Assembly (NCBI RefSeq): GCF_028416635.1
Contig: NZ_CP114013.1
Span: 4,712,001-4,776,000, forward strand
From: Baekduia alba
GTDB taxonomy: Bacteria; Actinomycetota; Thermoleophilia; Solirubrobacterales; Solirubrobacteraceae
Direction: 5' to 3'
Length of the DNA: 64,000 nucleotides
Shown: positions 48,541 through 57,015 of the stretch, in pieces
How the letters are laid out: every line of letters starts with the position of its first letter
Numbering within the stretch: the first letter of the stretch is position 1
Notes under the pieces: model-generated
What the model saw: the letters and a program-made list of their open reading frames with translations, nothing else
Databases searched by the model: none
What the model was told of the DNA's origin: nothing
Position numbers and translations under genes: made by a program

Positions 48541-49686
48541 GTGCGCCTCGCCGTCTACACCGACTACACCTACATGCAGGACGCCGAGGGCGTCACCGGC
48601 GAGCGCGCGTTCGTGCGGTTCATGGTGGCCTTGGCCCCTGAGGTCGAGCACCTGACGCTGGTCGGCCGCCTCCGGCCCGAGCCGGGCCGCTCGCACTACG
48701 CGCTGCCGCCCGACGTCGGCTTCGTCGGCCTGCCGTTCTACTCCAGCCTCACGCGTCCCTTCGCCGTGATCGGCTCGCTCGGCCGCTCGGCGGTGCGCTT
48801 CTGGCGGATGCTCGACGACGTCGACACCGTGTGGCTCATGGGGCCCTACGTCCACGCGGTCGCGTTCGCGCTGCTCGCCGCCGCGCGCGGCAAGCGCGTG
48901 TACCTGGGCGTGCGCCAGGACTACCCCGTCTACGTGCACAGCCGGCACCCGGACCGACGCTGGATCCACGCGGCGGCGACGGTGCTCGAGCGCACCTTCC
49001 AGACCATGGCGCGGCGCTGGCCGGTCGCCGTCGTCGGCCCGGACCTGGCCCGCAACTACCACCGGGCCAAGCGCGTGCTCACGCTCACGGTGTCGCTCGT
49101 ATCCGACGCCGACCTGGTCGCCGCCGACGCCGCGGTGGCGCGCACGCCCGCGACGCCGATGCGCGTGCTGACCGTGGGGCGCCTGGACCGGGAGAAGAAC
49201 CCGCTCCTGCTCGCCGACGCGATCGCCGGGCTGCGGGCGCGCGGCGTCGACGCGCGCCTCGACGTCGTCGGCGACGGGCCGCAGCGCGACGCGCTGGCCG
49301 CGCGCGTCGCCGAGCTCGGGATCGACGACGCCGTCGCCCTGCTCGGCTACGTGCCGATCGACGGCGGCCTGCTGGAGCTGTACCGCGGCGCCGACGTGTT
49401 CCTGCACGTCTCGTGGACCGAAGGCCTCCCCCAGGTCCTGTTCGAGGCGTTCGCCGCCGGGATCCCGGTCGTCGCGACCGACGTGGGCGGCGTGGCCGCG
49501 GCCGTCGGCGACGCGGCGCTGCTCGTCCCGGCCGGCGACGGCGACGCCGCCGCCGACGCGGTCCGCCGCGTCCGCGAGGAGCCCGGGCTGCGCGAGCGCC
49601 TCATCCGCGCCGGCGCCGCGCGGGTGCGCGAGCACACCATGGAGCACGAGGCCCAGTCGCTGGCCCGGTTCCTGGCCGAGGACTAG
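48541..49686 (+). CDS. GT4 family glycosyltransferase
   Basis: A 381-residue GT-B enzyme. It begins MRLAVYTDYTYMQDAEGV; RVLTVGRLDREKNPLLLADA and EGLPQVLFEAFAAGIPVVA form the nucleotide-sugar site. Follows the GT2 gene at once, so the two transferases act in one assembly line. GTG 48541. It ends GAGGACTAG, which is the start of a 45-bp duplication. Confidence 0.88.
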   Translation: MRLAVYTDYTYMQDAEGVTGERAFVRFMVALAPEVEHLTLVGRLRPEPGRSHYALPPDVGFVGLPFYSSLTRPFAVIGSLGRSAVRFWRMLDDVDTVWLMGPYVHAVAFALLAAARGKRVYLGVRQDYPVYVHSRHPDRRWIHAAATVLERTFQTMARRWPVAVVGPDLARNYHRAKRVLTLTVSLVSDADLVAADAAVARTPATPMRVLTVGRLDREKNPLLLADAIAGLRARGVDARLDVVGDGPQRDALAARVAELGIDDAVALLGYVPIDGGLLELYRGADVFLHVSWTEGLPQVLFEAFAAGIPVVATDVGGVAAAVGDAALLVPAGDGDAAADAVRRVREEPGLRERLIRAGAARVREHTMEHEAQSLARFLAED

Positions 49687-49767
49687 TAGGGCGCTACCCG
49701 CGCGCCGCGCTGCGCGCGGCCCGAGGACTACTAGGGCCCTACCCGCTCGCCGCGCTGCGCGCGGCGA
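49678..49767. repeat. 45-bp tandem duplication between convergent genes
   Basis: Units at 49678-49722 and 49723-49767 share GAGGACTA, AGGGC, CTACCCG and CGCCGCGCTGCGCGCGGC with about four differences. In the first, CCGCGCGC-CGCGCT-GCGCGCGG is a perfect 8-bp stem. The left unit starts in the last codons of the GT4 gene and the right unit covers the last codons of the convergent hydrolase gene. It may act as a two-sided terminator. Confidence 0.75.
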
Positions 49768-51613
49768 CGACGGTGTCGGGCCCGGCGAGCGCGACCTCGC
49801 GCTCGATCGCCGCGTCGGCGAGCGCGTGCGCGCGCTGCTGGAGCAGCAGCGGCTGGAGCTCGTGCGCCTGGCCCTCGCCCTCGAACAGGTGCAGCTCGAC
49901 GTTGGGCCAGCGCGCGAAGCGCGCGAACAGGCCGGTGTTCTCGTAGTCGGCGCGCAGCTGCTCGCCGGCGCCGAAGATCAACAGGCCCCGCTTGCCGGCG
50001 TCGCGGAGCCGGTCGAACGCCGCGTCGGCGGGGTCCTGCGGCGTTGCGCGCGAGAACCGGGCCAGCAGCCGGGCCGGCAGGCGTCGCAGCGTGGCGAGCG
50101 GCCAGCCCACGACGCCCCGGATCGCGCGGGCCAGGTCGCGGCGCGGCACCTCGCCGCGCACCAGCCGCAGCCACACGTGCGTGTGGCGGAGCTTGGCGAA
50201 GCGGCGGCTCTGCCAGGCCAGCAGCCGCACGGGATCCCAGACCAGCGCGCCGGGGTTGAGCATCAGCGCCGACACGGCGCGGTCGTCGGTCAGGCAGGTC
50301 TCGAAGGCCCAGTAGCCGCCCGAGCAGAGCCCCATCAGCACGAAGCGGTCGCCGCGGCCGGCCGCCTGCAGCGCGTCCAGCACGCTGCGCACCTGCGCGC
50401 CGTAGGCCTCCGTGTAGAAGCCCTCGACGTCGTCCCACGGCTCGCCGTCGGGGTCGGACTCGCCGACGTTGGCGAGGTCGAAGCGCAGCGACGGCACGCC
50501 GCGCGCCGCCCAGCGGCGCGCGATCTCGACCGACATCCGGTTGGGTCCGATGTGGCGCTGCGCGCCCGCGTTGAGCAGCACCAGGCAGAGGCCGTGGTCG
50601 TGCACGCGACCGCTCGCCGGCTCGGCGAGCACGCCGAAGAGCCTGCCGAACGGCTGCTCGATCGTGAACGGCGACTCGCGCACGGCGCCGCCGTCGGCCG
50701 CGGGCTGCTCGAGCGTCGCGTAGCCGCCGGGACCGTCGTCCGGGACCGGCCCGTCGACCGCCGCCCACACCGCGTCGGCCAGCCACGCGTCCACGCGCGC
50801 GAAGACCTCCGCCGGCGGCTGCTTGCCGAGGTAGGGCTCGTCCATCATCTCGGCGTGGCCCGGCCCAGGCGCCGTCGTCGTCGCGTAGCCGGCGCTCGCC
50901 AGGGCGCGCTCGAGCGCCTCGTCGACCGCGGTGTCCTCGCGGCCGAGCAGCAGCGCGCGGGCGCCGCCGGGCGGCGCGGCGTCCAGCGCGGCCGGGTCCA
51001 CCTCCGCGAGCGCGCCGAGGGTCTCCGCGGTGAGCAGGTACCCGCCGACGGCCAGGCCGCCCTCCGGCACGACGTCGTCCTCGAGCCGGGCCTTCTCCAG
51101 CCGCGCGAAGGCCCGCAGCTCGCGCGTGGCCTTGCGGCCGTTGGCCGGCGTCCCCCACAGCACGAGGTCGCGCAGCGGCGCGCCCGCGGCGGCCGCCGCG
51201 CGGAGCAGGAGCCCGCCGACGCCGACGCCGATCGCGGCGACGTCTTGCGTGGCGGTGGCGTGGGCGAGCCACCGCGCGGCGGCGTCCGCGCCCGCGACCC
51301 AGGTCCTCACGAGCCCCGCGTCGCGCGGTGTGCCACCGCTGTCGCCGGTGCCCGGCAGGTCGATGCGCAGGACCGGATGGCCCTCCGCCGCGAGGTGCTC
51401 GGCCCACCGCCGGCGCGTGGCGTGCGAGCACACGTCGTCGAAGCCGAGCGGCCCGCACATCAGCACCGGCACGCCCGTCGCGGCCTCCGGCGGCGGGTGG
51501 TAGATCCCGAAGACCGCCGACGCGCCGCTGCCGAGGTACAGGGGCCGCATCTGGGAGGCGCCGCCGCTCATGGCCGCAGACGTGAAATCGCGCATCGGCT
51601 CACGATGCGCCAT
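49739..51613 (-). CDS. tandem alpha/beta hydrolase protein with altered nucleophile motifs
   Basis: A 624-residue protein with two alpha/beta hydrolase domains (about 25-290 and 310-600). In the first, the nucleophile elbow reads GVGVGG, so the serine is lost. In the second it reads GLCSGG, with cysteine at the nucleophile place. The second domain keeps a histidine in GQAHELQP. Similar paired hydrolases occur next to exosortase-type polysaccharide loci. No signal peptide. ATG 51613 (ATG 51595 possible). It may modify a surface polymer precursor. Confidence 0.72.
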   Translation of the reverse strand: MAHREPMRDFTSAAMSGGASQMRPLYLGSGASAVFGIYHPPPEAATGVPVLMCGPLGFDDVCSHATRRRWAEHLAAEGHPVLRIDLPGTGDSGGTPRDAGLVRTWVAGADAAARWLAHATATQDVAAIGVGVGGLLLRAAAAAGAPLRDLVLWGTPANGRKATRELRAFARLEKARLEDDVVPEGGLAVGGYLLTAETLGALAEVDPAALDAAPPGGARALLLGREDTAVDEALERALASAGYATTTAPGPGHAEMMDEPYLGKQPPAEVFARVDAWLADAVWAAVDGPVPDDGPGGYATLEQPAADGGAVRESPFTIEQPFGRLFGVLAEPASGRVHDHGLCLVLLNAGAQRHIGPNRMSVEIARRWAARGVPSLRFDLANVGESDPDGEPWDDVEGFYTEAYGAQVRSVLDALQAAGRGDRFVLMGLCSGGYWAFETCLTDDRAVSALMLNPGALVWDPVRLLAWQSRRFAKLRHTHVWLRLVRGEVPRRDLARAIRGVVGWPLATLRRLPARLLARFSRATPQDPADAAFDRLRDAGKRGLLIFGAGEQLRADYENTGLFARFARWPNVELHLFEGEGQAHELQPLLLQQRAHALADAAIEREVALAGPDTVVAARSAASG

Positions 51614-51686
51614 CTTATGGGGTGACTACGGCCGCTTGGACGAACGGCCGGCGCCGCCGGTCCGACCACGCCGAGGGACCGAGCGT

Positions 51687-52754
51687 TCATCGACCGCTCA
51701 CCGGCGGCTGGCCCTGTGGGCCGGCGGGCGCCGCGCTCGCGCGCAGGACCGCGGCGCAGGGCGACGCCGCGCCGATCCGGAAGTCGTGGCTCAGGCGGTC
51801 CTTGTACAGCGGCGCCGCGACGACGTTGTCGCTCGCCGCGAAGCCCCCTCCGGAGACGTCGATGGCCGGCGTGCCGCCCTCGAGGCAGTTGCCGACCACG
51901 CGGTTGCCGCGCCCCTGCGCCGCGCCGGTCGGGTACCACGACTCGACGTTCGCGCGGATCCGCGCGCCGGTGATCGCGTTGCCCTCGACCAGCGTGTCGC
52001 TGCTCGCGGTCCGGCCGTCGCCGGAGAAGATCACGCCCTCGCCGTTGCCGTCGATGACGTTGCCGCGGATCGTCGTGCGCTGGGCGTCGGGGTACAGCTG
52101 GATCCCGCGGTCGGCGTTGTCGTAGATGACGTTGTCGAGGATCTGCGTGCCGACGGCGGTGTCGACGTAGATGCCGTGCTGGCGGTTGACCGCCGGCAGG
52201 ACCCCGCAGCCGTGGATGCGGCTCCAGCGGATCACGGTGTCGTCGGCCCGCCCGTAGCCCGACCCGATCAGGAAGCAGACGCCGGAGCGGTCGTTGGTGA
52301 CGTCGAGGCGCAGGAACTGCGCGGCGTCGCCGTTGACCGTCGGCGACGGCAGGCCGCGCGCGTTGCGGCCGTCGAGGTCGAGGTCGATGACCGCCACGTG
52401 GGACGCCTGGCGCTGGATCCACACGCGACCGACGACCCGCGCGCGCTCGCCGGGCGCCGAGCTCAGCACCACGCGGCTGCGCCCGACCGCGACGTCACCG
52501 CGATAGGTCCCGGCGCGCAGGCAGCCGCGCTGCCCCGACCGCAGGCCGCGGACCAGCCGCTGCGCGCTGCGCCAGGGATGCTTCGCCGTGCCCGCGGCGC
52601 GGTCGTCGCCGTGGGGGGCCACGAAACGGTCGCAGACGGTCGCGGCGCGCGCGCTCGGCGCCAGCACTCCGGATCCGGCCCCGCCGCAGCCCGACGTCGC
52701 CGTCAGCGCCGCGACGGCCGCCACGACCAGGAGGAGGCGACCGGCGTGCGACAC
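51687..52754 (-). CDS. lipoprotein with right-handed beta-helix, paralogue of the riboswitch-controlled gene
   Basis: A 355-residue exported protein. The lipobox TSGC gives a lipoprotein anchor (Cys23). The beta-helix shares GLPSPTVNG, NADRGIQLYPDAQ and GNGEGVIFSGDGRTASS with the protein at 40.4 kb, but has neither the Thr-Pro linker nor the basic tail, and no riboswitch precedes it. Probably binds or cuts the exopolysaccharide near the membrane. GTG 52754; divergent from the GT4 gene. Confidence 0.83.
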   Translation of the reverse strand: MSHAGRLLLVVAAVAALTATSGCGGAGSGVLAPSARAATVCDRFVAPHGDDRAAGTAKHPWRSAQRLVRGLRSGQRGCLRAGTYRGDVAVGRSRVVLSSAPGERARVVGRVWIQRQASHVAVIDLDLDGRNARGLPSPTVNGDAAQFLRLDVTNDRSGVCFLIGSGYGRADDTVIRWSRIHGCGVLPAVNRQHGIYVDTAVGTQILDNVIYDNADRGIQLYPDAQRTTIRGNVIDGNGEGVIFSGDGRTASSDTLVEGNAITGARIRANVESWYPTGAAQGRGNRVVGNCLEGGTPAIDVSGGGFAASDNVVAAPLYKDRLSHDFRIGAASPCAAVLRASAAPAGPQGQPPVSGR

Positions 52755-52813
52755 GCGGCGAAGGGTAGCCCCGGCGACGCCTGCGGCGAGGCGGTTCGTG
52801 CAGACTGCGCGCC

Positions 52814-53914
52814 ATGGCGCGCGCGGTGTTCCTGCAGCTCGGCAGCTTCTCCAACATCAACGCGGCGCTCCTCGAGCACCTCCGCGCCGCGCTCCCGGAG
52901 CACGACTTCGACGCGCTCGACCTGCGCGGCGCGGTCACCGCGCCGCGCACGCTGGTCCGGTCCGGACCGCGCGCGGTCGTCGAGTACGGGACCCGCTTGC
53001 GCGGTCGAGCGGCCGTGATGAACGCGCTGGAGACCAACTCCACCGCGTTCCGCGTGCTGTCGGCCCGCGCGGCCGCGCACGTCCGGGCGGCCGGCGCCGC
53101 GTTCTCGTTCCAGACGCAGTCGCTGTTCGACGGCGCGGTCGAGGGCACGCCGCACTTCGTCTACACCGACCACACGGCGCTCGCCCACCGCCGCTACGAC
53201 GACGCCGGCGCCGCCCCGCACTTCCCGCCCCGCTGGCTGGCGCTGGAGCGCGGCGTCTACCGCCACGCCCGGTGCACGTTCGCCACGGGGACCAACGTCA
53301 TGGACTCGCTGCACCGTGACTACGACGTGCCGTCCGACGCCGCCGCGCTGGCGCTGACCGGGCTCAACGTGCCGATGCCCGCGGACGTGAGCGCCAAGGA
53401 CTACGGCGCCGTCGAGGTCGTGTTCGTCGGCGTCGCGTGGGAGCGCAAAGGCGGGCCCGAGCTCATCGCCGCGCTGGATCGCCTCGCGCCGAGCACGCCC
53501 GGCCTGCGCCTGACCGTCGTCGGCTGCCGGCCCCCGGTGCAGCGGCCGTACCTGCACGTGGTGGGACGGGTGGCGCCGGCCGCGGTGGCCGCCCACCTCG
53601 CCCGCGCGACCGTCTTCGCCCTGCCGGCCCGCGTCGAGCCTGCGGGCATCGCCTACACCGAGGCCTCCGGGTACGGCCTGCCCGTCGTCGCGACCCGCAC
53701 CGGCGGGATCCCCGACCGTGTGGACGACGGCCGGACGGGCCTGCTCGTCGCGCCCGGCGACGTCGACGCGCTCACCGCGGCGCTGGGCCGCGTGCTCGAC
53801 GGCGCCGAGCTGCGGCGCACGCTCGGCCAGGCCGGCCGGGCCATGGTCGCGCAGCGGTTCACGTGGGATGCCGTCGCCCGCGTGATCGCCGACGGGATCC
53901 GCGCCCGCCTCTGA
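52814..53914 (+). CDS. GT4 family glycosyltransferase
   Basis: A 366-residue GT-B enzyme; VEVVFVGVAWERKGGPELIAALD-type nucleotide motif (split here as VFVGVAWERKGG and PELIAALDRL) and RVEPAGIAYTEASGYGLPVV with the conserved glutamates. N-terminal acceptor domain shares the early motif FLQLGSFSNINAALLEHL. Last glycosyltransferase of the locus. ATG 52814. The 183 bp after it (53915-54097) contain nothing I can identify. Confidence 0.85.
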   Translation: MARAVFLQLGSFSNINAALLEHLRAALPEHDFDALDLRGAVTAPRTLVRSGPRAVVEYGTRLRGRAAVMNALETNSTAFRVLSARAAAHVRAAGAAFSFQTQSLFDGAVEGTPHFVYTDHTALAHRRYDDAGAAPHFPPRWLALERGVYRHARCTFATGTNVMDSLHRDYDVPSDAAALALTGLNVPMPADVSAKDYGAVEVVFVGVAWERKGGPELIAALDRLAPSTPGLRLTVVGCRPPVQRPYLHVVGRVAPAAVAAHLARATVFALPARVEPAGIAYTEASGYGLPVVATRTGGIPDRVDDGRTGLLVAPGDVDALTAALGRVLDGAELRRTLGQAGRAMVAQRFTWDAVARVIADGIRARL

Positions 53915-54097
53915 CGTGGAGCGCGGGCGCTCTGGTCAGGCGCCGGACCGCCAACTGGCAGGGCGCCCGCGGATCGTGTTCGCTCTGCGCACGGCCGTGA
54001 CGGACGGATGAACGGCCTCGGGATTCCGGCGTGCGCCTCGCCCTCAGCAGGCCAGGCGCACGCCGCCCGTCTCCCCGCTCGGCCTCGCGACCGGCGC

Positions 54098-54775
54098 CTA
54101 CCGGCGCGACGCCAGGAAGAAGTAGATGAGCTGGGACAGCGCCGCGACGAAGGCGGCGACGTAGGTCCACGCCGCGGCGCTGAGCACCTGCTTGGCGCCG
54201 GCGAGCTCGTCGGCCTCCAGCAGGCGGCCGTCGCCCAGGGCGACGAGCGCGCGGCGCGACGCGTCGAACTCGACCGGCAGCGTGACCAGCTGGAAGAGCA
54301 CGATCGCGGTGAACAGCGCGAGGCCGACGTTCGTCAGGCCCGTCGCGCCCAGGATCAACCCGATGAAGATGATCGGGATCGCGAACGACGAGCCGATCGA
54401 CGCGACCGGCACGAACGTCTGGCGCACCCGCATCGGCAGGTAGTTGCGCGCGTCCTGGATCGCGTGGCCGGCCTCGTGCGCGGCGACGCCCAGCGCGGCG
54501 ACCGTCGACGCCTCGCCCACGTCCGGGCTCAGGTTGAGCGTGCGGTTGCGCGGGTCGTAGTGGTCGGTCAGCCGGCCCTCGACCTCGCGGATCTCGACAC
54601 CCTCCAGCCCGGAGGACCGGACGACGGCCGCGGCCGCCTGCGCGCCGGTCATCCCGTTGCGGACGGGGACCTGGCTGTACTGCTCGAACGTGCGCTTCAC
54701 CTTCCGCTGCGCCCACAGCCCGAGCCCGAGCGGGACGATCATGGTGAGCAGCCACACGACGGTGAGCGATGACAT
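54098..54775 (-). CDS. YugP-type zinc-dependent membrane metallopeptidase
   Basis: A 225-residue membrane protein with HEAGH (about 100-104) inside AAHEAGHAIQDA, the zinc site of the DUF2 / YugP family. Helices occur at about 5-20, 122-165 and 200-222. The role is thought to be membrane protein turnover; substrates are unknown. ATG 54775. It lies 53 bp downstream of the carboxyltransferase gene, on the same strand. Confidence 0.85.
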   Translation of the reverse strand: MSSLTVVWLLTMIVPLGLGLWAQRKVKRTFEQYSQVPVRNGMTGAQAAAAVVRSSGLEGVEIREVEGRLTDHYDPRNRTLNLSPDVGEASTVAALGVAAHEAGHAIQDARNYLPMRVRQTFVPVASIGSSFAIPIIFIGLILGATGLTNVGLALFTAIVLFQLVTLPVEFDASRRALVALGDGRLLEADELAGAKQVLSAAAWTYVAAFVAALSQLIYFFLASRR

Positions 54776-54828
54776 GGGCTCGACGCTAGTGCTGATCGCT
54801 TAGGGCCGCCTAAGCCTCCAGGTCGCCT

Positions 54829-56406
54829 TCAGACCGGGACCACGCCGTTGCGCTTCCACGGCCGGTCGACGCGCTTGCCCTCGGCCATCTCCAGGCCGCG
54901 GCAGATGACGGGACGGGTCTCGCGCGGGTCGATGACGTCGTCGATCATCGCGTTCCTGGCGGGGATGTAGACGTCGATGATCTTGCGATAGGCGTCGATC
55001 AGCTCGGCCTTCTTGGCGGCCGGGTCCTCGGCGGCCTCGACCTGCTTGCGGAAGACGATCTCGACCGCGCCCTCGGCGCCCATCACGCTGATCTCCGCGC
55101 TCGGCCAGGCGACGATGAGGTCGGGCTCGTAGGCGCGGCCGTTCATGACGTAGTAGCCGGCGCCGTAGCCCTTGCGCAGGACCACGGTGATCTTCGGGAC
55201 GGTCGCGTTGGCCACCGCGTACAGCATCTTCGCGCCGTGGCGGATGATCCCGCCCTGCTCGACCTTCGACCCCACCATGAAGCCGGGCACGTCCATCAGG
55301 AACACCAGCGGGATGCCGAACGCGTTGCAGAGGTTGACGAAGCGGGCGGCCTTGTCGGCGCTGTCGTTGTCCAGGATCCCGCCGAGCTGCTTGGGCTGGT
55401 TGGCGACGATGCCCGCCGGCCGGCCGCCGAACCGCGCGAAGCCCGTGATGATGGTCTTGGCGAACTGCGGCTTCATGTCGAAGAACTCGCCGTCGTCGAC
55501 GATCCGCTCGATGACGTCGTACATGTTGTAGGGCTTGCGGTTGGACTCCGGCAGGACGTCGAGCAGCTCGTCGTCCATGCGGTCGATCGGGTCGGCGGTC
55601 TCCCGGATCGGCGGCGCCTGCTCGTTGTGCGACGGCAGGAACGACAGGTAGGCCTTGATCTTCGCGATGCACTCCTGGTCGTCGGCGACCTCGAGGTCGC
55701 CGACGCCCGACTTGCGGCAGTGCACGCGCGAGCCGCCGAGCTCCTCCTGGGTGACGTCCTCCCCGACCGCCGCGCGCACGAGGTGCGGCCCGGCCAGCGC
55801 CATCGAGCCGCGGCCCTTGACCATCGGGACGAAGTCGGCCAGCCCCGGGATGTAGGCGGTGCCGGCGGCGCACGGGCCCATCAGCGCGGCCACCTGCGGG
55901 ATGACGCCGGACGCGACGACCTCCTCGCGGAACAGGTGGCCCGAGCCGGCGAAGAGCGACCCGACCGCCTCCTGGATCCGGGCCCCGGCCGAGTCCAGCA
56001 GCCACACCATCGGCATCCGCTTGGACAGCGCCAGCTCGCGCAGCCGCCCGACCTTCAGCTCGCCGGTCATGCCCATCGACCCGGCCATGACCGTGAAGTC
56101 GTAGGCCGCGATCGCGACCAGCCGCCCGTCGACCTTGCCGTAGCCGGTGATGACGCCGTCGGCCGGCGCCTGCTTGTCCTCCAGCCCGCGGACGGAGTAG
56201 TGGATGCCGGCGTGCAGGCCGAGCTCGGAGAACGTCCCGGCGTCGACGAGCAGGTCGATCCGCTCGCGCGCGGTCAGCTTGTCGGCGGCGTGCTGCTTGG
56301 CGATGCGCTCCTCGCCGCCGCCGAGACGCGCTGCGGCCCGCCGTTCGAGGAGGTCGTCGACCAGCGGGCGCAGCAGGGACGTCGGGGCGTTCGTGGTGTC
56401 CGTCAT
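54829..56406 (-). CDS. acyl-CoA carboxylase, carboxyltransferase (beta) subunit
   Basis: A 525-residue biotin-dependent carboxyltransferase. The two crotonase-like halves are seen with DSAGARIQE and GPCAAGTAY in the first and DVPGFMVGSKVE and GKGYG-like RKGYGAGYYV in the second. It takes CO2 from biotin and puts it on an acyl-CoA (propionyl-, methylcrotonyl- or geranyl-CoA type not resolved). No biotin carboxylase subunit is in the window, so alpha must be elsewhere. ATG 56406 directly abuts the shared operator. Confidence 0.9.
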   Translation of the reverse strand: MTDTTNAPTSLLRPLVDDLLERRAAARLGGGEERIAKQHAADKLTARERIDLLVDAGTFSELGLHAGIHYSVRGLEDKQAPADGVITGYGKVDGRLVAIAAYDFTVMAGSMGMTGELKVGRLRELALSKRMPMVWLLDSAGARIQEAVGSLFAGSGHLFREEVVASGVIPQVAALMGPCAAGTAYIPGLADFVPMVKGRGSMALAGPHLVRAAVGEDVTQEELGGSRVHCRKSGVGDLEVADDQECIAKIKAYLSFLPSHNEQAPPIRETADPIDRMDDELLDVLPESNRKPYNMYDVIERIVDDGEFFDMKPQFAKTIITGFARFGGRPAGIVANQPKQLGGILDNDSADKAARFVNLCNAFGIPLVFLMDVPGFMVGSKVEQGGIIRHGAKMLYAVANATVPKITVVLRKGYGAGYYVMNGRAYEPDLIVAWPSAEISVMGAEGAVEIVFRKQVEAAEDPAAKKAELIDAYRKIIDVYIPARNAMIDDVIDPRETRPVICRGLEMAEGKRVDRPWKRNGVVPV

Positions 56407-56430
56407 GGGAAGTAGGAAGTCCTACTTCCC
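56407..56430. promoter_or_regulatory. acyl-CoA regulon operator, carboxyltransferase copy
   Basis: A near-perfect palindrome with 11-bp arms (GGGAAGTAGGA and TCCTACTTCCC) around AG. The inner 18 bp, AAGTAGGAAGTCCTACTT (56410-56427), match the sites at 36.5 and 59.4 kb. It touches the start codon, so it overlaps the promoter or leader. Confidence 0.7.
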
Positions 56431-56453
56431 ACTTCGGGATCCGTCAAGCGAGC

Positions 56454-56945
56454 TCAGTAGCCGGAAGGGCCCGACACGCTGGACGAGTCGCCACCCTTCT
56501 CGATCTTCTTGCCGTTGGTCCCGACGACGTACCACTCGGCGCCGAACGCGTCGATGCCTTCGCCCTTGACGCTGCCGGGCTTGTTCTTGTCGGCGATGAA
56601 CCGGTACAGCGGGTGGCCGTTGTAGGTGACCTGCGTCGTGCCGTCGGACCGCTTGGTCGTGCCGAGCTTCGACGCGGCCGCGCCGCCGCCGGCCTTGGGC
56701 TTGCCGCTCGTCAGCGCCGGCGGCCAGTTGACCGCGCACTGCCCGGAGCACGTGCTCTTCTTGGTCTTGTCCTTCTCGAACAGGTACAGCGTCCGGCCCT
56801 TGGCGTCGACGAGCACGGTGCCGAGCGATGTGCTCCGTGTCTTGACGGTGGGCGACGAGCCCTTCGACAGGGCGATCGCCGCGGTGCCGCCGCCGAGGGC
56901 GACGACGAGGGCGAGAACGGCGAGAAGCGCGAGGGGGCGTCTCAT
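56454..56945 (-). CDS. secreted repeat lipoprotein-like protein (PF03640 type)
   Basis: A 163-residue exported protein. Signal anchor (about 4-28), then two beta-rich repeats with GTVLVDAKGRTLYLFEKDK and TYNGHPLYRFIADKNKPG, and CSGQCAVNWPPAL with two cysteines. This is the 'secreted repeat of unknown function' fold. ATG 56945 has AGGAAGG seven bases upstream; ATG 56951 is too near it. Function unknown. Confidence 0.85.
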   Translation of the reverse strand: MRRPLALLAVLALVVALGGGTAAIALSKGSSPTVKTRSTSLGTVLVDAKGRTLYLFEKDKTKKSTCSGQCAVNWPPALTSGKPKAGGGAAASKLGTTKRSDGTTQVTYNGHPLYRFIADKNKPGSVKGEGIDAFGAEWYVVGTNGKKIEKGGDSSSVSGPSGY

Positions 56946-57015
56946 GGTCATGCCTTCCTGCTGTGGGGATGGGTCTCCCTGCAAGACACCGCCGGCGCGC
57001 TGGCCTTCCGCCGCC

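Noticed and set aside
53915-54097. Possible tRNA or small RNA in the gap after the last glycosyltransferase
   Set aside because: No cloverleaf, CCA end or clear stem-loop with a terminator could be found by eye.
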